This document shows positions 1 to 5,762 of a stretch of DNA of 8,828 nucleotides, one piece after another. Where the stretch lies: assembly GCA_018714575.1 (NCBI GenBank), contig DVNF01000039.1, forward strand, positions 1 to 8,828, given 5' to 3'. Position 1 is the stretch's first letter, and each line of letters starts with the position of its first letter. The notes beneath the pieces were generated by a model, which saw only the letters and a program-made list of their open reading frames with translations, searched no databases and was not told the origin of the DNA. The DNA comes from Candidatus Stercoripulliclostridium merdigallinarum (GTDB lineage: Bacteria; Bacillota; Clostridia; Christensenellales; DTU072). Position numbers and translations under genes: made by a program.

Positions 1-16
1 AAACAACATCAACACA

Positions 17-45
17 TTGAAAAAATGTTAAAAGTATATTATAAG
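17..45 (+). promoter_or_regulatory. Candidate sigma-A promoter for the HTH gene
   Basis: TTGAAA at 17-22 and TATAAG at 40-45 are separated by 17 bp, each matching the sigma-A consensus at five of six bases. Transcription would begin near 52, about 30 nt upstream of the TTG start at 84. The surrounding 60 bp are very AT-rich, so alternative -10 boxes (TATTAT at 46-51) are possible. Confidence 0.5.
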
Positions 46-83
46 TATTATATAAAAAATTTTTGACAAATAGGAGCTTTATT

Positions 84-325
84 TTGACTGTCTGCCAAGC
101 GGTTGCAAAACGCATAAATCAGTTACTGACTGAAAAAATATGACCCAATATCGTCTGGAAAAGGAATCCGGCATTCAACACGGTACCATGAACAGTATCA
201 TGAGCGCCAGAAATAAGGGTATAGAATTGAATACCGTTATGATGATAGCCGCGGGCTTTAATATGACGGTAATCGAGTTTTTGGACGATCCTATATTCGA
301 ATCCGAGAATTTGGAAATAGAATGA
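84..325 (+). pseudogene. Small XRE/Cro-C1-type HTH transcriptional regulator, frameshifted near residue 18
   Basis: The gene begins at a TTG (84-86) preceded by AGGAG at 72-76 with 7-nt spacing. This frame reads MTVCQAVAKRINQLLTEK and then meets TGA at 141-143. The -1 frame resumes at once with NMTQYRLEKESGIQHGT and stays open to 325. Adding one A to the A6 run at 133-138 would give a continuous protein of about 80 residues. The joined product has the layout of short Cro/C1-type HTH proteins: helix 1 (AKRINQLLTEK), helix 2 (TQYRLEKESG), recognition helix 3 (HGTMNSIMS), and the C-terminal FDDP/FLDDPIF-type ending. It is probably a DNA-binding repressor; its target is unknown. The internal ATG at 140 has no ribosome binding site and would lack helix 1, so I do not take it as the natural start. 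Either the gene is inactivated, a base was lost from the homopolymer in assembly, or slippage restores the frame; the run is short for slippage. Confidence 0.75.
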
Positions 326-364
326 CTTTTCGGAGTGCCTGTTCGCCTATTTCGTGATTTTTAA

Positions 365-403
365 AACAAAAATAAGAGTCTGTTGCAGACTCTTATTTTT
401 GTT
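365..403. terminator. Bidirectional intrinsic terminator between HTH gene and MATE gene
   Basis: An 18-bp perfect stem (365-382 paired with 386-403) closes a TTG loop. The outer part of the stem is A5/T5, so a U-rich tract is present in either direction. It lies 39 bp after the HTH stop and 31 bp after the MATE stop, where two convergent genes meet, and can serve both. Confidence 0.88.
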
Positions 404-434
404 CGTTTTGTATTTTAACAGTAGCGTAACTTCT

Positions 435-1847
435 TTATTCGGTTTTCGTTTCAGCTTCGCGTTCGTTCGTATCGGCAGTTGCGTTATCTTTTTGCAAAGC
501 CGGGAAAAGATGTTGCGCCCGTAGCGATTTATACCATTTCCCCGGTGCAAACAGTCCTACGGATATCAGCGTTGCCGCCACCCAACCTATCGGCCACGAC
601 CACCAAATGCCTTCCACGCCCAGCACGGGATCCAGGATATAACACATTATTACGCGGATCAGCAGATCGGCAAAAGTTGCCACCATAAACGAAAGCATGC
701 TTTGCGCTCCGCGCAGCACCGAATCCAGCATCAGCTTTACCGATATTACCGCATAGAACGGCGAGACAATGATTAAAAACCGTGTTCCTGTAGATACGGA
801 CAGCGCGCTGCTTTCCTCCAAAAACAATTTAAGCATCGTTTCCGGAATGACGGAAAAAAGTATTGAAAACGGTATTATGAACACCATAGCCATCAGCAAC
901 GCTATTCCCGAACCGTGCAACACGCGCCTTATCTTTCCTGCGCCCAGGTTTTGCGCCGCAAAAGCCGACAAACCTCCCGCAACTGTCGTTATGGTGGTGA
1001 TAACAAAGGTATTCAGCTTTACTGCGGCTATATAACCCGCCAAGACAGACGAACCGTAGCCGTTGATAATCGATTGAATGACCAAATTGCCGACCGAAAC
1101 AAAACTTTGTTGTAAAACGCTGGGGATTGCTACATACAGCATTTGCTTTAAAAGCAGCGGCGAAAACCAAACGGGCTTGCCCTCTCCCTTGATCTTTCTA
1201 AGTCTGAATATCAGCGTTACTATACATAAAACGCCGGCAATTCCTTGAGTAATAAAGGTCGCCCACGCAAGTCCCGCAACGCCCATCGGAATGACCATCG
1301 TAAACAGCAAGTCCAATCCGATATTGACTAAGCTGGAGGAAACCAAAAAGTATAACGGAGTACGGCTGTCGCCCAAAGCCGAGAAAATACCCGTCGCCAC
1401 GTTATACATCAACACGAACAAGAAACCGCCGATATAAATATACAGATACACCAACGAATCCGCCATTATATCGTTCGGGGTCTTCAGCAGTCGCATTATC
1501 GGACTGCCCAACCCTATTCCTATACCGGTCAACAGGACTCCCAAAACCGCAACGGAAATCAAAATGGTGTTGACTCCCGATTTCATATCGGTGTAATTTC
1601 TTTCACCGAACAACTTCGAAATAATGACCGAGCACCCCAGGTTGCAACCCAAAGCGATCGCCGTAAATATCATCGTGATCGGATAGGACGCGCCTACCGC
1701 CGCCAAAGCGGCTTCGCCCAACACTTTGCCGGCGATGATGCTGTCGACCATGTTGTACAACTGTTGGAATATCGAACTGATCAACAACGGAATACAGAAT
1801 ATCAATAAAACTTTTAAGGGTTTGCCCTGCGTCAGATCTTTTACCAT
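435..1847 (-). CDS. MATE family multidrug/Na+ (or H+) efflux transporter
   Basis: This is a 470-residue polytopic membrane protein that fits the 12-helix MATE fold, an antiporter that exports cationic drugs or metabolites using a Na+ or H+ gradient. Visible family features are the N-lobe start QGKPLKVLLIFCIPLLISS and IFQQLYNMVDSIIAGKVLG (helix 1), then GCSVIISKLFGERN, SALGDSRTPLYF, and the matching C-lobe SVLQQSFVSVGNLVIQS with AAVKLNTF. The final ~35 residues are charged and cytoplasmic. I place the start at ATG 1847-1845 because family members begin close to MVKDLTQGKPLK. A TTG at 1859-1857 adds four residues (MDII); the purine tract AAAAGGGTGG sits 1 nt from that TTG and 13 nt from the ATG, so neither spacing is ideal. 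The gene is monocistronic, with its own promoter and terminator. The substrate cannot be inferred. Confidence 0.93.
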   Translation of the reverse strand: MVKDLTQGKPLKVLLIFCIPLLISSIFQQLYNMVDSIIAGKVLGEAALAAVGASYPITMIFTAIALGCNLGCSVIISKLFGERNYTDMKSGVNTILISVAVLGVLLTGIGIGLGSPIMRLLKTPNDIMADSLVYLYIYIGGFLFVLMYNVATGIFSALGDSRTPLYFLVSSSLVNIGLDLLFTMVIPMGVAGLAWATFITQGIAGVLCIVTLIFRLRKIKGEGKPVWFSPLLLKQMLYVAIPSVLQQSFVSVGNLVIQSIINGYGSSVLAGYIAAVKLNTFVITTITTVAGGLSAFAAQNLGAGKIRRVLHGSGIALLMAMVFIIPFSILFSVIPETMLKLFLEESSALSVSTGTRFLIIVSPFYAVISVKLMLDSVLRGAQSMLSFMVATFADLLIRVIMCYILDPVLGVEGIWWSWPIGWVAATLISVGLFAPGKWYKSLRAQHLFPALQKDNATADTNEREAETKTE

Positions 1848-1912
1848 AATTATATCCAAACCACCCTTTTACGTTAATAGGCGTTATTTAAGTTCATTTT
1901 TTTGTTCCATAA

Positions 1913-1941
1913 AGTATATATCAAAATTTTAGGTTTGTCAT
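1913..1941 (-). promoter_or_regulatory. Candidate sigma-A promoter for the MATE gene
   Basis: Read on the minus strand, ATGACA (1941-1936) and TATACT (1918-1913) are 17 bp apart, each five of six to consensus. The start would fall near 1906, giving a leader of roughly 50-60 nt. No operator is evident. The rest of the 1860-2000 gap is AT-rich with no gene. Confidence 0.55.
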
Positions 1942-2000
1942 CTGAATTGACGACGGCATAACACGATTAACATAAAGTAAATAACGGAGATATTAAACGA

Positions 2001-2021
2001 AAAAAACGGCGATTTTCGCCG
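2001..2021 (-). terminator. Intrinsic terminator of the GDPD gene
   Basis: On the minus strand CGGCGA-AAA-TCGCCG (2021-2007) is followed directly by six T (2006-2001), a textbook hairpin plus U-tract. It lies about 50 nt after the GDPD stop and separates that transcript from the MATE promoter. A 13-nt palindrome, TACCGT-A-ACGGTA, lies between the stop and the terminator at 2047-2059. Confidence 0.88.
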
Positions 2022-2070
2022 CTTTTCCGTCCAAACTTTCGTCTACTACCGTAACGGTAAAGTCAAAGGA

Positions 2071-2913
2071 TCATCTATGCGACTCGTTCCACCTGCTGCC
2101 GTAATCGAAGTTCGTGGTTATGTAGTCCACGCCCATATCGGCATACTTTTCGACTAAATCGTATTCGTTCACCGTCCATACGCCGACTTCGCGGCCGTGT
2201 TTGTGCGCTTCGCGAACCAATGTCTTGCTCATCTTTCCGTGGGTCAGCGAAATGTTATAGCCGTCCCAAACCGACAACAACCCGAGGAAACCGTTATTAG
2301 ACAAATGCTGAGTAACAATGCCGTTATCGTAACTTTCCGCAACTTCTATAGCAGCCTTGTCGAAACATATCAGCACAAAGTTGTCGCCGCAATATTCGCG
2401 CGCCGAATCGATGATAAATTTTATTTCCTCATCCGTCATATCCTCTTGCTTCAGCTCGATGACCGCCGCTTTGCCTGACTCCGCGCATATCGATAAATAG
2501 GTATCCATAGTGCATATTTCGGTACCCGTAAACCCGTAAGAGTTTTCTTTCAGCGGTAATTTAGCGATATCGGAATACCTCGATTGCGTTATCGTTACGG
2601 CGGCGTCCGTAAACGCGTCGTCGTCGTGCGCGCATACCGCCACCCCGTCCGCGGTAAAATATATGTCCGTTTCTATTCCGTAGAAAAAGTCGCTGTCGGC
2701 AGCCGCCCTGAAAGCTTGCTCGCTGTTTTCGTAATATTCTCCGCTGAGTCCGCGGTGCGCTATGAATTTGACATTTTTCCCTATGGAATAGTCTTCGGGC
2801 AAGTTCTTTGCTCCTGCGCTCAGCACGGCATAGGTTATACCGAATCCGCACCCTATAATTACCGCTATCGCGCACAAAACGATCGCCAAAATCTTTACTA
2901 TTGTCTTTCTCAT
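2071..2913 (-). CDS. Glycerophosphodiester phosphodiesterase family protein, membrane-anchored or secreted
   Basis: The 280-residue protein has an N-terminal hydrophobic segment (about residues 5-31) after RKTIVK, acting as an uncleaved anchor or signal peptide, followed by a GP-PDE TIM-barrel domain (about 48-280). The family's catalytic set is present: H53-R54 (AHRG), E62-N63, E81 and D83 (IETDIY), H96-D97 (AHDDD), E153 and K155 (IELK), and W246 (VGVWTVNE). Such enzymes hydrolyse glycerophosphodiesters to an alcohol plus glycerol 3-phosphate; an extracytoplasmic member would act on phospholipid head groups or glycerol-phosphate polymers at the cell surface. The ATG at 2913-2911 is the only sensible start because the next Met is residue 136. 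It has no clear Shine-Dalgarno, and its promoter lies almost on top of it. It is a single-gene unit divergent from the alcohol dehydrogenase. Exact substrate is unknown. Confidence 0.93.
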   Translation of the reverse strand: MRKTIVKILAIVLCAIAVIIGCGFGITYAVLSAGAKNLPEDYSIGKNVKFIAHRGLSGEYYENSEQAFRAAADSDFFYGIETDIYFTADGVAVCAHDDDAFTDAAVTITQSRYSDIAKLPLKENSYGFTGTEICTMDTYLSICAESGKAAVIELKQEDMTDEEIKFIIDSAREYCGDNFVLICFDKAAIEVAESYDNGIVTQHLSNNGFLGLLSVWDGYNISLTHGKMSKTLVREAHKHGREVGVWTVNEYDLVEKYADMGVDYITTNFDYGSRWNESHR

Positions 2914-2919
2914 ATCTTA

Positions 2920-2948
2920 ATTTTAGCTTTGGTTTCCTGCCGTGTCAA
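2920..2948 (-). promoter_or_regulatory. Strong sigma-A promoter abutting the GDPD start codon
   Basis: On the minus strand, a perfect TTGACA (2948-2943) and TAAAAT (2925-2920) have a 17-bp spacer. The -10 box ends 6 bp before the ATG at 2913, so the expected start is within a base or two of the start codon, implying a leaderless mRNA. Another TATAAT-like box lies farther upstream (3018-3013) but without a good -35. Confidence 0.65.
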
Positions 2949-2991
2949 TACCGATTTATATAAGGATATACGACTTTTATTCCTAACCGTA

Positions 2992-3020
2992 TTGTATATT
3001 TTGCCGTTTTATATTATACT
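2992..3020 (+). promoter_or_regulatory. Candidate promoter for the alcohol dehydrogenase gene
   Basis: TTGTAT (2992-2997) and TATACT (3015-3020) have a 17-bp spacer. Transcription from about 3027 would give a leader of around 205 nt, unusually long for a single metabolic gene. A weaker alternative is the TAGAAT at 3126-3131, which has only a poor -35. Confidence 0.45.
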
Positions 3021-3084
3021 GAAACAGGAAGACGCCATAGGCTAGGTCGCTGACGACTTATCGTATATATATCGGTTTATCAAT

Positions 3085-3116
3085 CGCAAACAGGCAAAGC
3101 TACGTTTGCTTGTGCG
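3085..3116 (+). other. Hairpin in the alcohol dehydrogenase leader
   Basis: CAGGCAAA (3091-3098) pairs with TTTGCTTG (3105-3112) around the loop GCTACG, with one G-T pair. The outer CGCA (3085-3088) and TGCG (3113-3116) can extend the stem past an AA bulge. There is no T-run after it, so it is not a standard terminator. It could be a leader RNA structure; no known riboswitch is recognised. Confidence 0.4.
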
Positions 3117-3156
3117 CCGAACGGATAGAATATTAATCGGCGCGAATATTCAAATA

Positions 3157-3188
3157 TACGAGTATGCGAGTATGCGAATACGCGAGTA
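3157..3188. repeat. Four degenerate 8-bp tandem repeats (TGCGAGTA)
   Basis: TACGAGTA, TGCGAGTA, TGCGAATA and CGCGAGTA occur consecutively, each one or two substitutions from TGCGAGTA. They end 31 bp before the alcohol dehydrogenase ribosome binding site. They could be binding sites or a slippage-prone microsatellite; no function can be assigned. Confidence 0.7.
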
Positions 3189-3231
3189 TAAATCAAATCC
3201 GCCTCCGGGCGTAATCATAAAGGAGAATTAT

Positions 3232-4413
3232 ATGTCAAGATTTACATTACCCAGAGATTTGTACTTTGGCAGAGGCAGCCTAGCGGAGCTGAAGAACCTT
3301 AAAGGCACCAGAGCCGTTTTGGTATTGGGCGGCGGATCGATGAAAAGATTCGGCTTTGTCGACAAAGCCGTAGCTTACTTAAAAGAAGCCGGCATCGAAA
3401 CAAAGCTTTTCGAAGGAGTAGAGCCCGATCCCTCCGTTGAAACGGTCATGAAAGGCGCCGCGATGATGCAAGAGTTTCAACCCGATTGGATAATCTCTAT
3501 CGGAGGCGGCTCGCCTATCGACGCTGCTAAAGCTATGTGGGTATTCTACGAATATCCCAAGACGACTTTCAAAAAACTTATCACACCGTTCTCTTTCCCC
3601 ACGCTTAGGACGAAAGCCAAGTTCTGCGCCATTCCGTCAACTTCCGGTACGGCTACCGAAGTTACGGCGTTTTCGGTCATAACCGACTATCAAAAGGGCA
3701 TCAAATACCCTCTGGCAGACTTTAATATCACTCCCGACGTGGCAATAGTCGATCCGGAACTTGCGGAAACCATGCCGCCTAAACTTACCGCTCACACGGG
3801 AATGGACGCGCTGACCCATGCTATCGAAGCTTACGTTTCGACCGCGGCGCAACCCTTTACCGATCCCCTGGCTATCGAAGCCATAAAGATCATCTACAAA
3901 ACGCTGAAAGCAAGCTATGACGGAGATATGGCGGCACGCGAAAAGATGCACTACGCTCAATGTATGGCGGGCATGGCGTTTTCCAACGCGCTTCTTGGAA
4001 TAACGCACTCTATGGCGCATAAGACAGGCGCGGCGTTCAGCACCGGGCACATTCCTCACGGTTGCGCCAACGCTATGTATCTCCCCTACGTGATTCAATA
4101 CAACGCCGTCAACAAGAGAGCAAAAGAGCGTTACGCGGAAATAGCCAAAGCAATAGGCTTGAAAGGCAAATCGGCAACCGCGTTGGTAAACGCGCTTTGC
4201 GACGTGATCAGGGACATGAATAAGTACTTCAATATACCTTCTTCGCTGAAGGAGTACGGTATCGACGAAGCCGAGTTCCTGTCTAAGATCGACGAAATAG
4301 CCAAGCTTGCGATCGGCGACGCCTGCACCGGATCCAACCCCCGTCCCATAACCCCCGCAAAGATGAAAGCATTGTTCACGCACGTTTATTACGGAACCCC
4401 CGTTAAAGTGTAA
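3232..4413 (+). CDS. Iron-containing (group III) alcohol dehydrogenase, stand-alone AdhE C-terminal-like
   Basis: The 393-residue cytoplasmic enzyme reduces an aldehyde to an alcohol with NAD(P)H, or the reverse, as in fermentative redox balancing. The start is ATG 3232 with AAAGGAG at 3219-3225 and 6-nt spacing. The nucleotide-binding lobe has GGGSPIDAAK (91-100) and PSTSGTATEVT (135-145). The metal-binding set typical of the family is D192 and H196 (DALTHAIE), H259 (HSMAH) and H276 (HIPHGCAN), with H263 the neighbouring active-site histidine. The start LPRDLYFGRGSL, the GGGSPIDAAKAMWVFYE segment and the ending DACTGSNPRPI...YYG match the alcohol dehydrogenase half of bifunctional AdhE, but there is no aldehyde dehydrogenase half upstream. 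Compared with AdhE the loop between H263 and H276 is three residues longer (STG). Substrate, such as ethanol, butanol or a diol, is not determinable. It is a single gene ended by a strong terminator. Confidence 0.95.
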   Translation: MSRFTLPRDLYFGRGSLAELKNLKGTRAVLVLGGGSMKRFGFVDKAVAYLKEAGIETKLFEGVEPDPSVETVMKGAAMMQEFQPDWIISIGGGSPIDAAKAMWVFYEYPKTTFKKLITPFSFPTLRTKAKFCAIPSTSGTATEVTAFSVITDYQKGIKYPLADFNITPDVAIVDPELAETMPPKLTAHTGMDALTHAIEAYVSTAAQPFTDPLAIEAIKIIYKTLKASYDGDMAAREKMHYAQCMAGMAFSNALLGITHSMAHKTGAAFSTGHIPHGCANAMYLPYVIQYNAVNKRAKERYAEIAKAIGLKGKSATALVNALCDVIRDMNKYFNIPSSLKEYGIDEAEFLSKIDEIAKLAIGDACTGSNPRPITPAKMKALFTHVYYGTPVKV

Positions 4414-4457
4414 AACTTTGTCGCGGCACAGAATTATTCCGAAAGAATAAACTTCGC

Positions 4458-4480
4458 ATATTCGCAATATTCAATATTCA
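4458..4480. repeat. Short ATATTCA tandem repeat after the alcohol dehydrogenase gene
   Basis: Two perfect ATATTCA units (4467-4473, 4474-4480) follow an ATATTCGCA variant (4458-4466), immediately before the terminator stem. The text resembles the inverse complement of parts of the repeat upstream of the gene (GCGAATA). Function unknown. Confidence 0.6.
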
Positions 4481-4482
4481 CA

Positions 4483-4522
4483 ATAAAATATGCGGCAACA
4501 ACTATGTTGCCGCATATTTTAT
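4483..4522 (+). terminator. Intrinsic terminator of the alcohol dehydrogenase gene
   Basis: An 18-bp perfect stem (4483-4500 with 4505-4522) with loop ACTA includes a GC-rich core (TGCGGCAACA) and AT-rich outer arms giving ATATTTTAT on the + strand. It lies 69 bp past the stop. Its symmetry means it could also stop minus-strand read-through. Confidence 0.88.
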
Positions 4523-4759
4523 ACCTGTGCGGATACGTTTCGTTTGTGAAAACTTCGTATAGAAAAATTTGTTATTATTTAATCATTTTAAAGATTTATT
4601 ATATGTATAAATATACACGGCATAAAACCGATAATCGAATACTGCAACATTTTCTTTTTAGCATCCGTTGCTTATATTGCAAAGAAAGTTTTCGGAATAG
4701 AATACCGATTCGTGAAGAAAAGTAACCCGAAACATCAAAATTCGTAACTTGATAAATAC
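4523..4759. other. AT-rich convergent intergenic gap with no supported gene
   Basis: This 237-bp stretch between two convergent transcripts carries no gene I can support. A 73-codon reading frame across it (4504-4725) starts inside the terminator stem at a non-ATG codon, has no ribosome binding site and has a composition typical of translated AT-rich spacer. A weak hairpin can form from ATACG/CGTAT around 4531-4558. No RNA gene is recognised. Confidence 0.55.
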
Positions 4760-4801
4760 AAAACGGGGTCTCCGCTACGCCGGAGCGCGAATTGCCGTTT
4801 T
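4760..4801 (-). terminator. Terminator of the symporter-lipoprotein operon
   Basis: On the minus strand AAAACGG (4801-4795) pairs with CCGTTTT (4766-4760), and an inner CTCCG (4785-4781) pairs with CGGAG (4774-4770) around a 6-nt loop. The 3' arm ends in four T and the site starts 14 nt after the lipoprotein stop. The internal unpaired bases make it less regular than the other terminators here. Confidence 0.65.
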
Positions 4802-4814
4802 TACTTATGCGTTA

Positions 4815-5762
4815 TTAGACTTTCGCGAACGCGCAATCGGTGCGGTACAACAAGTTTGCGTCGTAAGTATACCCGCCGTTATCGTCGGGGAAAGAGATGT
4901 TTTTCCCCAGGTAAGTGATTTGCAGGCTGTACATTTCCTGCGGCAGGTTGAAAAAGTCGCTGCCCAGGCTTTCCGTTCTGTAAACATAGATATTGCTGAT
5001 GCGGTTGAAAGTCACTTCTATTTCGGCATAGGTGCAGCCTTCGAAGATCGAAGCCTTGCCGGTTTCGGCTCGGTAATTATCGATATATTCCTGCGTGACG
5101 CCGAAGGTTATCTTTACAAGGTTGATTTGTTGATATGCGCCGTAGTCTTCGCCGTCGAATACAAACGCGTCGAAAGGCATGTTGCGCAATTCCTCCAGGC
5201 GCGAAGAAAGACTATACCTTTGGAATAAGTCGGTGTCGATGAATTCTTCCGCCGTCATATCTACTCTTAGCTTTTTATCGGTATAGTTTCCGCTTTTGTC
5301 CGTGTTGTTTTCGGTGTAATACAGGCGTTCGTTAGCGGATTCGCCGTCGGGATAGGGACCGACTATGAATCCGAAATCGCCGATTTTAGTGCCGGCGCCG
5401 CTGGTCACGCTGTTGATACCGTAAGTTTCTTGGTACAGGTCTACCATCAAATCGTCGTCCACTTTCAGTGCATATGTGGCTTCATCCTGTTCGCAATGCA
5501 CGTTGACGTTGGTGTTGGTGATCGTGTTGTCGGAGCGCACGGATTCCTTATACGCAAAGATAAATCCGTTGGTGGCGCTTTCGCTCGGATTATAGTGAGG
5601 TCCGTTTTTGTCGCCCGACAGGGATAAAGCTATGGCGTTTTTCAACAGGTCGAAAGCCTCTTTGTCGGAAATCGAAGTCGTACAACCGGTCATCAGCGTC
5701 GCCAACAGGGTGACGGACAATATTGTCACCAAAACCAAACAAATTAATTTTTTAATCTTCAT
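4815..5762 (-). CDS. Lipoprotein of unknown function, translationally coupled to the symporter
   Basis: The 315-residue product opens with MKIKK, a hydrophobic stretch (6-24) and a lipobox LMTGC with the acylated cysteine at 27, so it should be tethered to the outer face of the membrane. I do not recognise the mature domain. It is soluble-looking, rich in Asp, Glu, Asn, Thr and Tyr, with no second membrane segment and no obvious catalytic motif; it contains the segments GDFGFIVGPYPDGES and TAEEFIDTDLFQRYSL, plus further Cys residues in the mature part. The start is ATG 5762-5760 with AAAGGAGG at 5779-5772 and 9-nt spacing; this ribosome binding site lies inside the last codons of the upstream symporter gene, whose stop is at 5752, an 11-bp overlap. 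A longer in-frame reading from 5954 is Arg/Pro-rich out-of-frame symporter sequence and is not used. The arrangement suggests it works with the symporter, perhaps as a ligand-binding or envelope-sensing partner, but that is inference. Confidence 0.88.
   Translation of the reverse strand: MKIKKLICLVLVTILSVTLLATLMTGCTTSISDKEAFDLLKNAIALSLSGDKNGPHYNPSESATNGFIFAYKESVRSDNTITNTNVNVHCEQDEATYALKVDDDLMVDLYQETYGINSVTSGAGTKIGDFGFIVGPYPDGESANERLYYTENNTDKSGNYTDKKLRVDMTAEEFIDTDLFQRYSLSSRLEELRNMPFDAFVFDGEDYGAYQQINLVKITFGVTQEYIDNYRAETGKASIFEGCTYAEIEVTFNRISNIYVYRTESLGSDFFNLPQEMYSLQITYLGKNISFPDDNGGYTYDANLLYRTDCAFAKV

Larger units (their letters stand above)
2914..3231. other. Divergent intergenic region between GDPD and alcohol dehydrogenase genes
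   Basis: This 318-bp stretch holds no convincing gene. It contains the GDPD promoter (2920-2948), a candidate alcohol dehydrogenase promoter (2992-3020), a hairpin (3085-3116), an 8-bp tandem microrepeat (3157-3188) and the alcohol dehydrogenase ribosome binding site (3219-3225). An in-frame upstream start at 3106 would add 42 residues unlike the enzyme family and is not used. Confidence 0.7.

Noticed and set aside
2584..3045. 153-codon + strand open frame opposite the GDPD gene
   Set aside because: It is antisense to the conserved GDPD catalytic region and runs into promoter sequence; no independent support.
3157..3188. CRISPR-like array
   Set aside because: Units are only 8 bp, directly adjacent with no spacers, and no cas genes are present.
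3106..3231. 42-residue N-terminal extension of the alcohol dehydrogenase
   Set aside because: The start is a non-ATG codon without a ribosome binding site, the extension translates the microrepeat, and family homology begins at the ATG with AAAGGAG.
3637..4467. 276-codon minus-strand open frame opposite the alcohol dehydrogenase
   Set aside because: It lies almost wholly antisense to a clearly real, fully conserved enzyme, runs through the microrepeat and has no family features.
4504..4725. 73-codon + strand open frame in the convergent gap
   Set aside because: It begins within a terminator stem, lacks a ribosome binding site and has AT-spacer composition.
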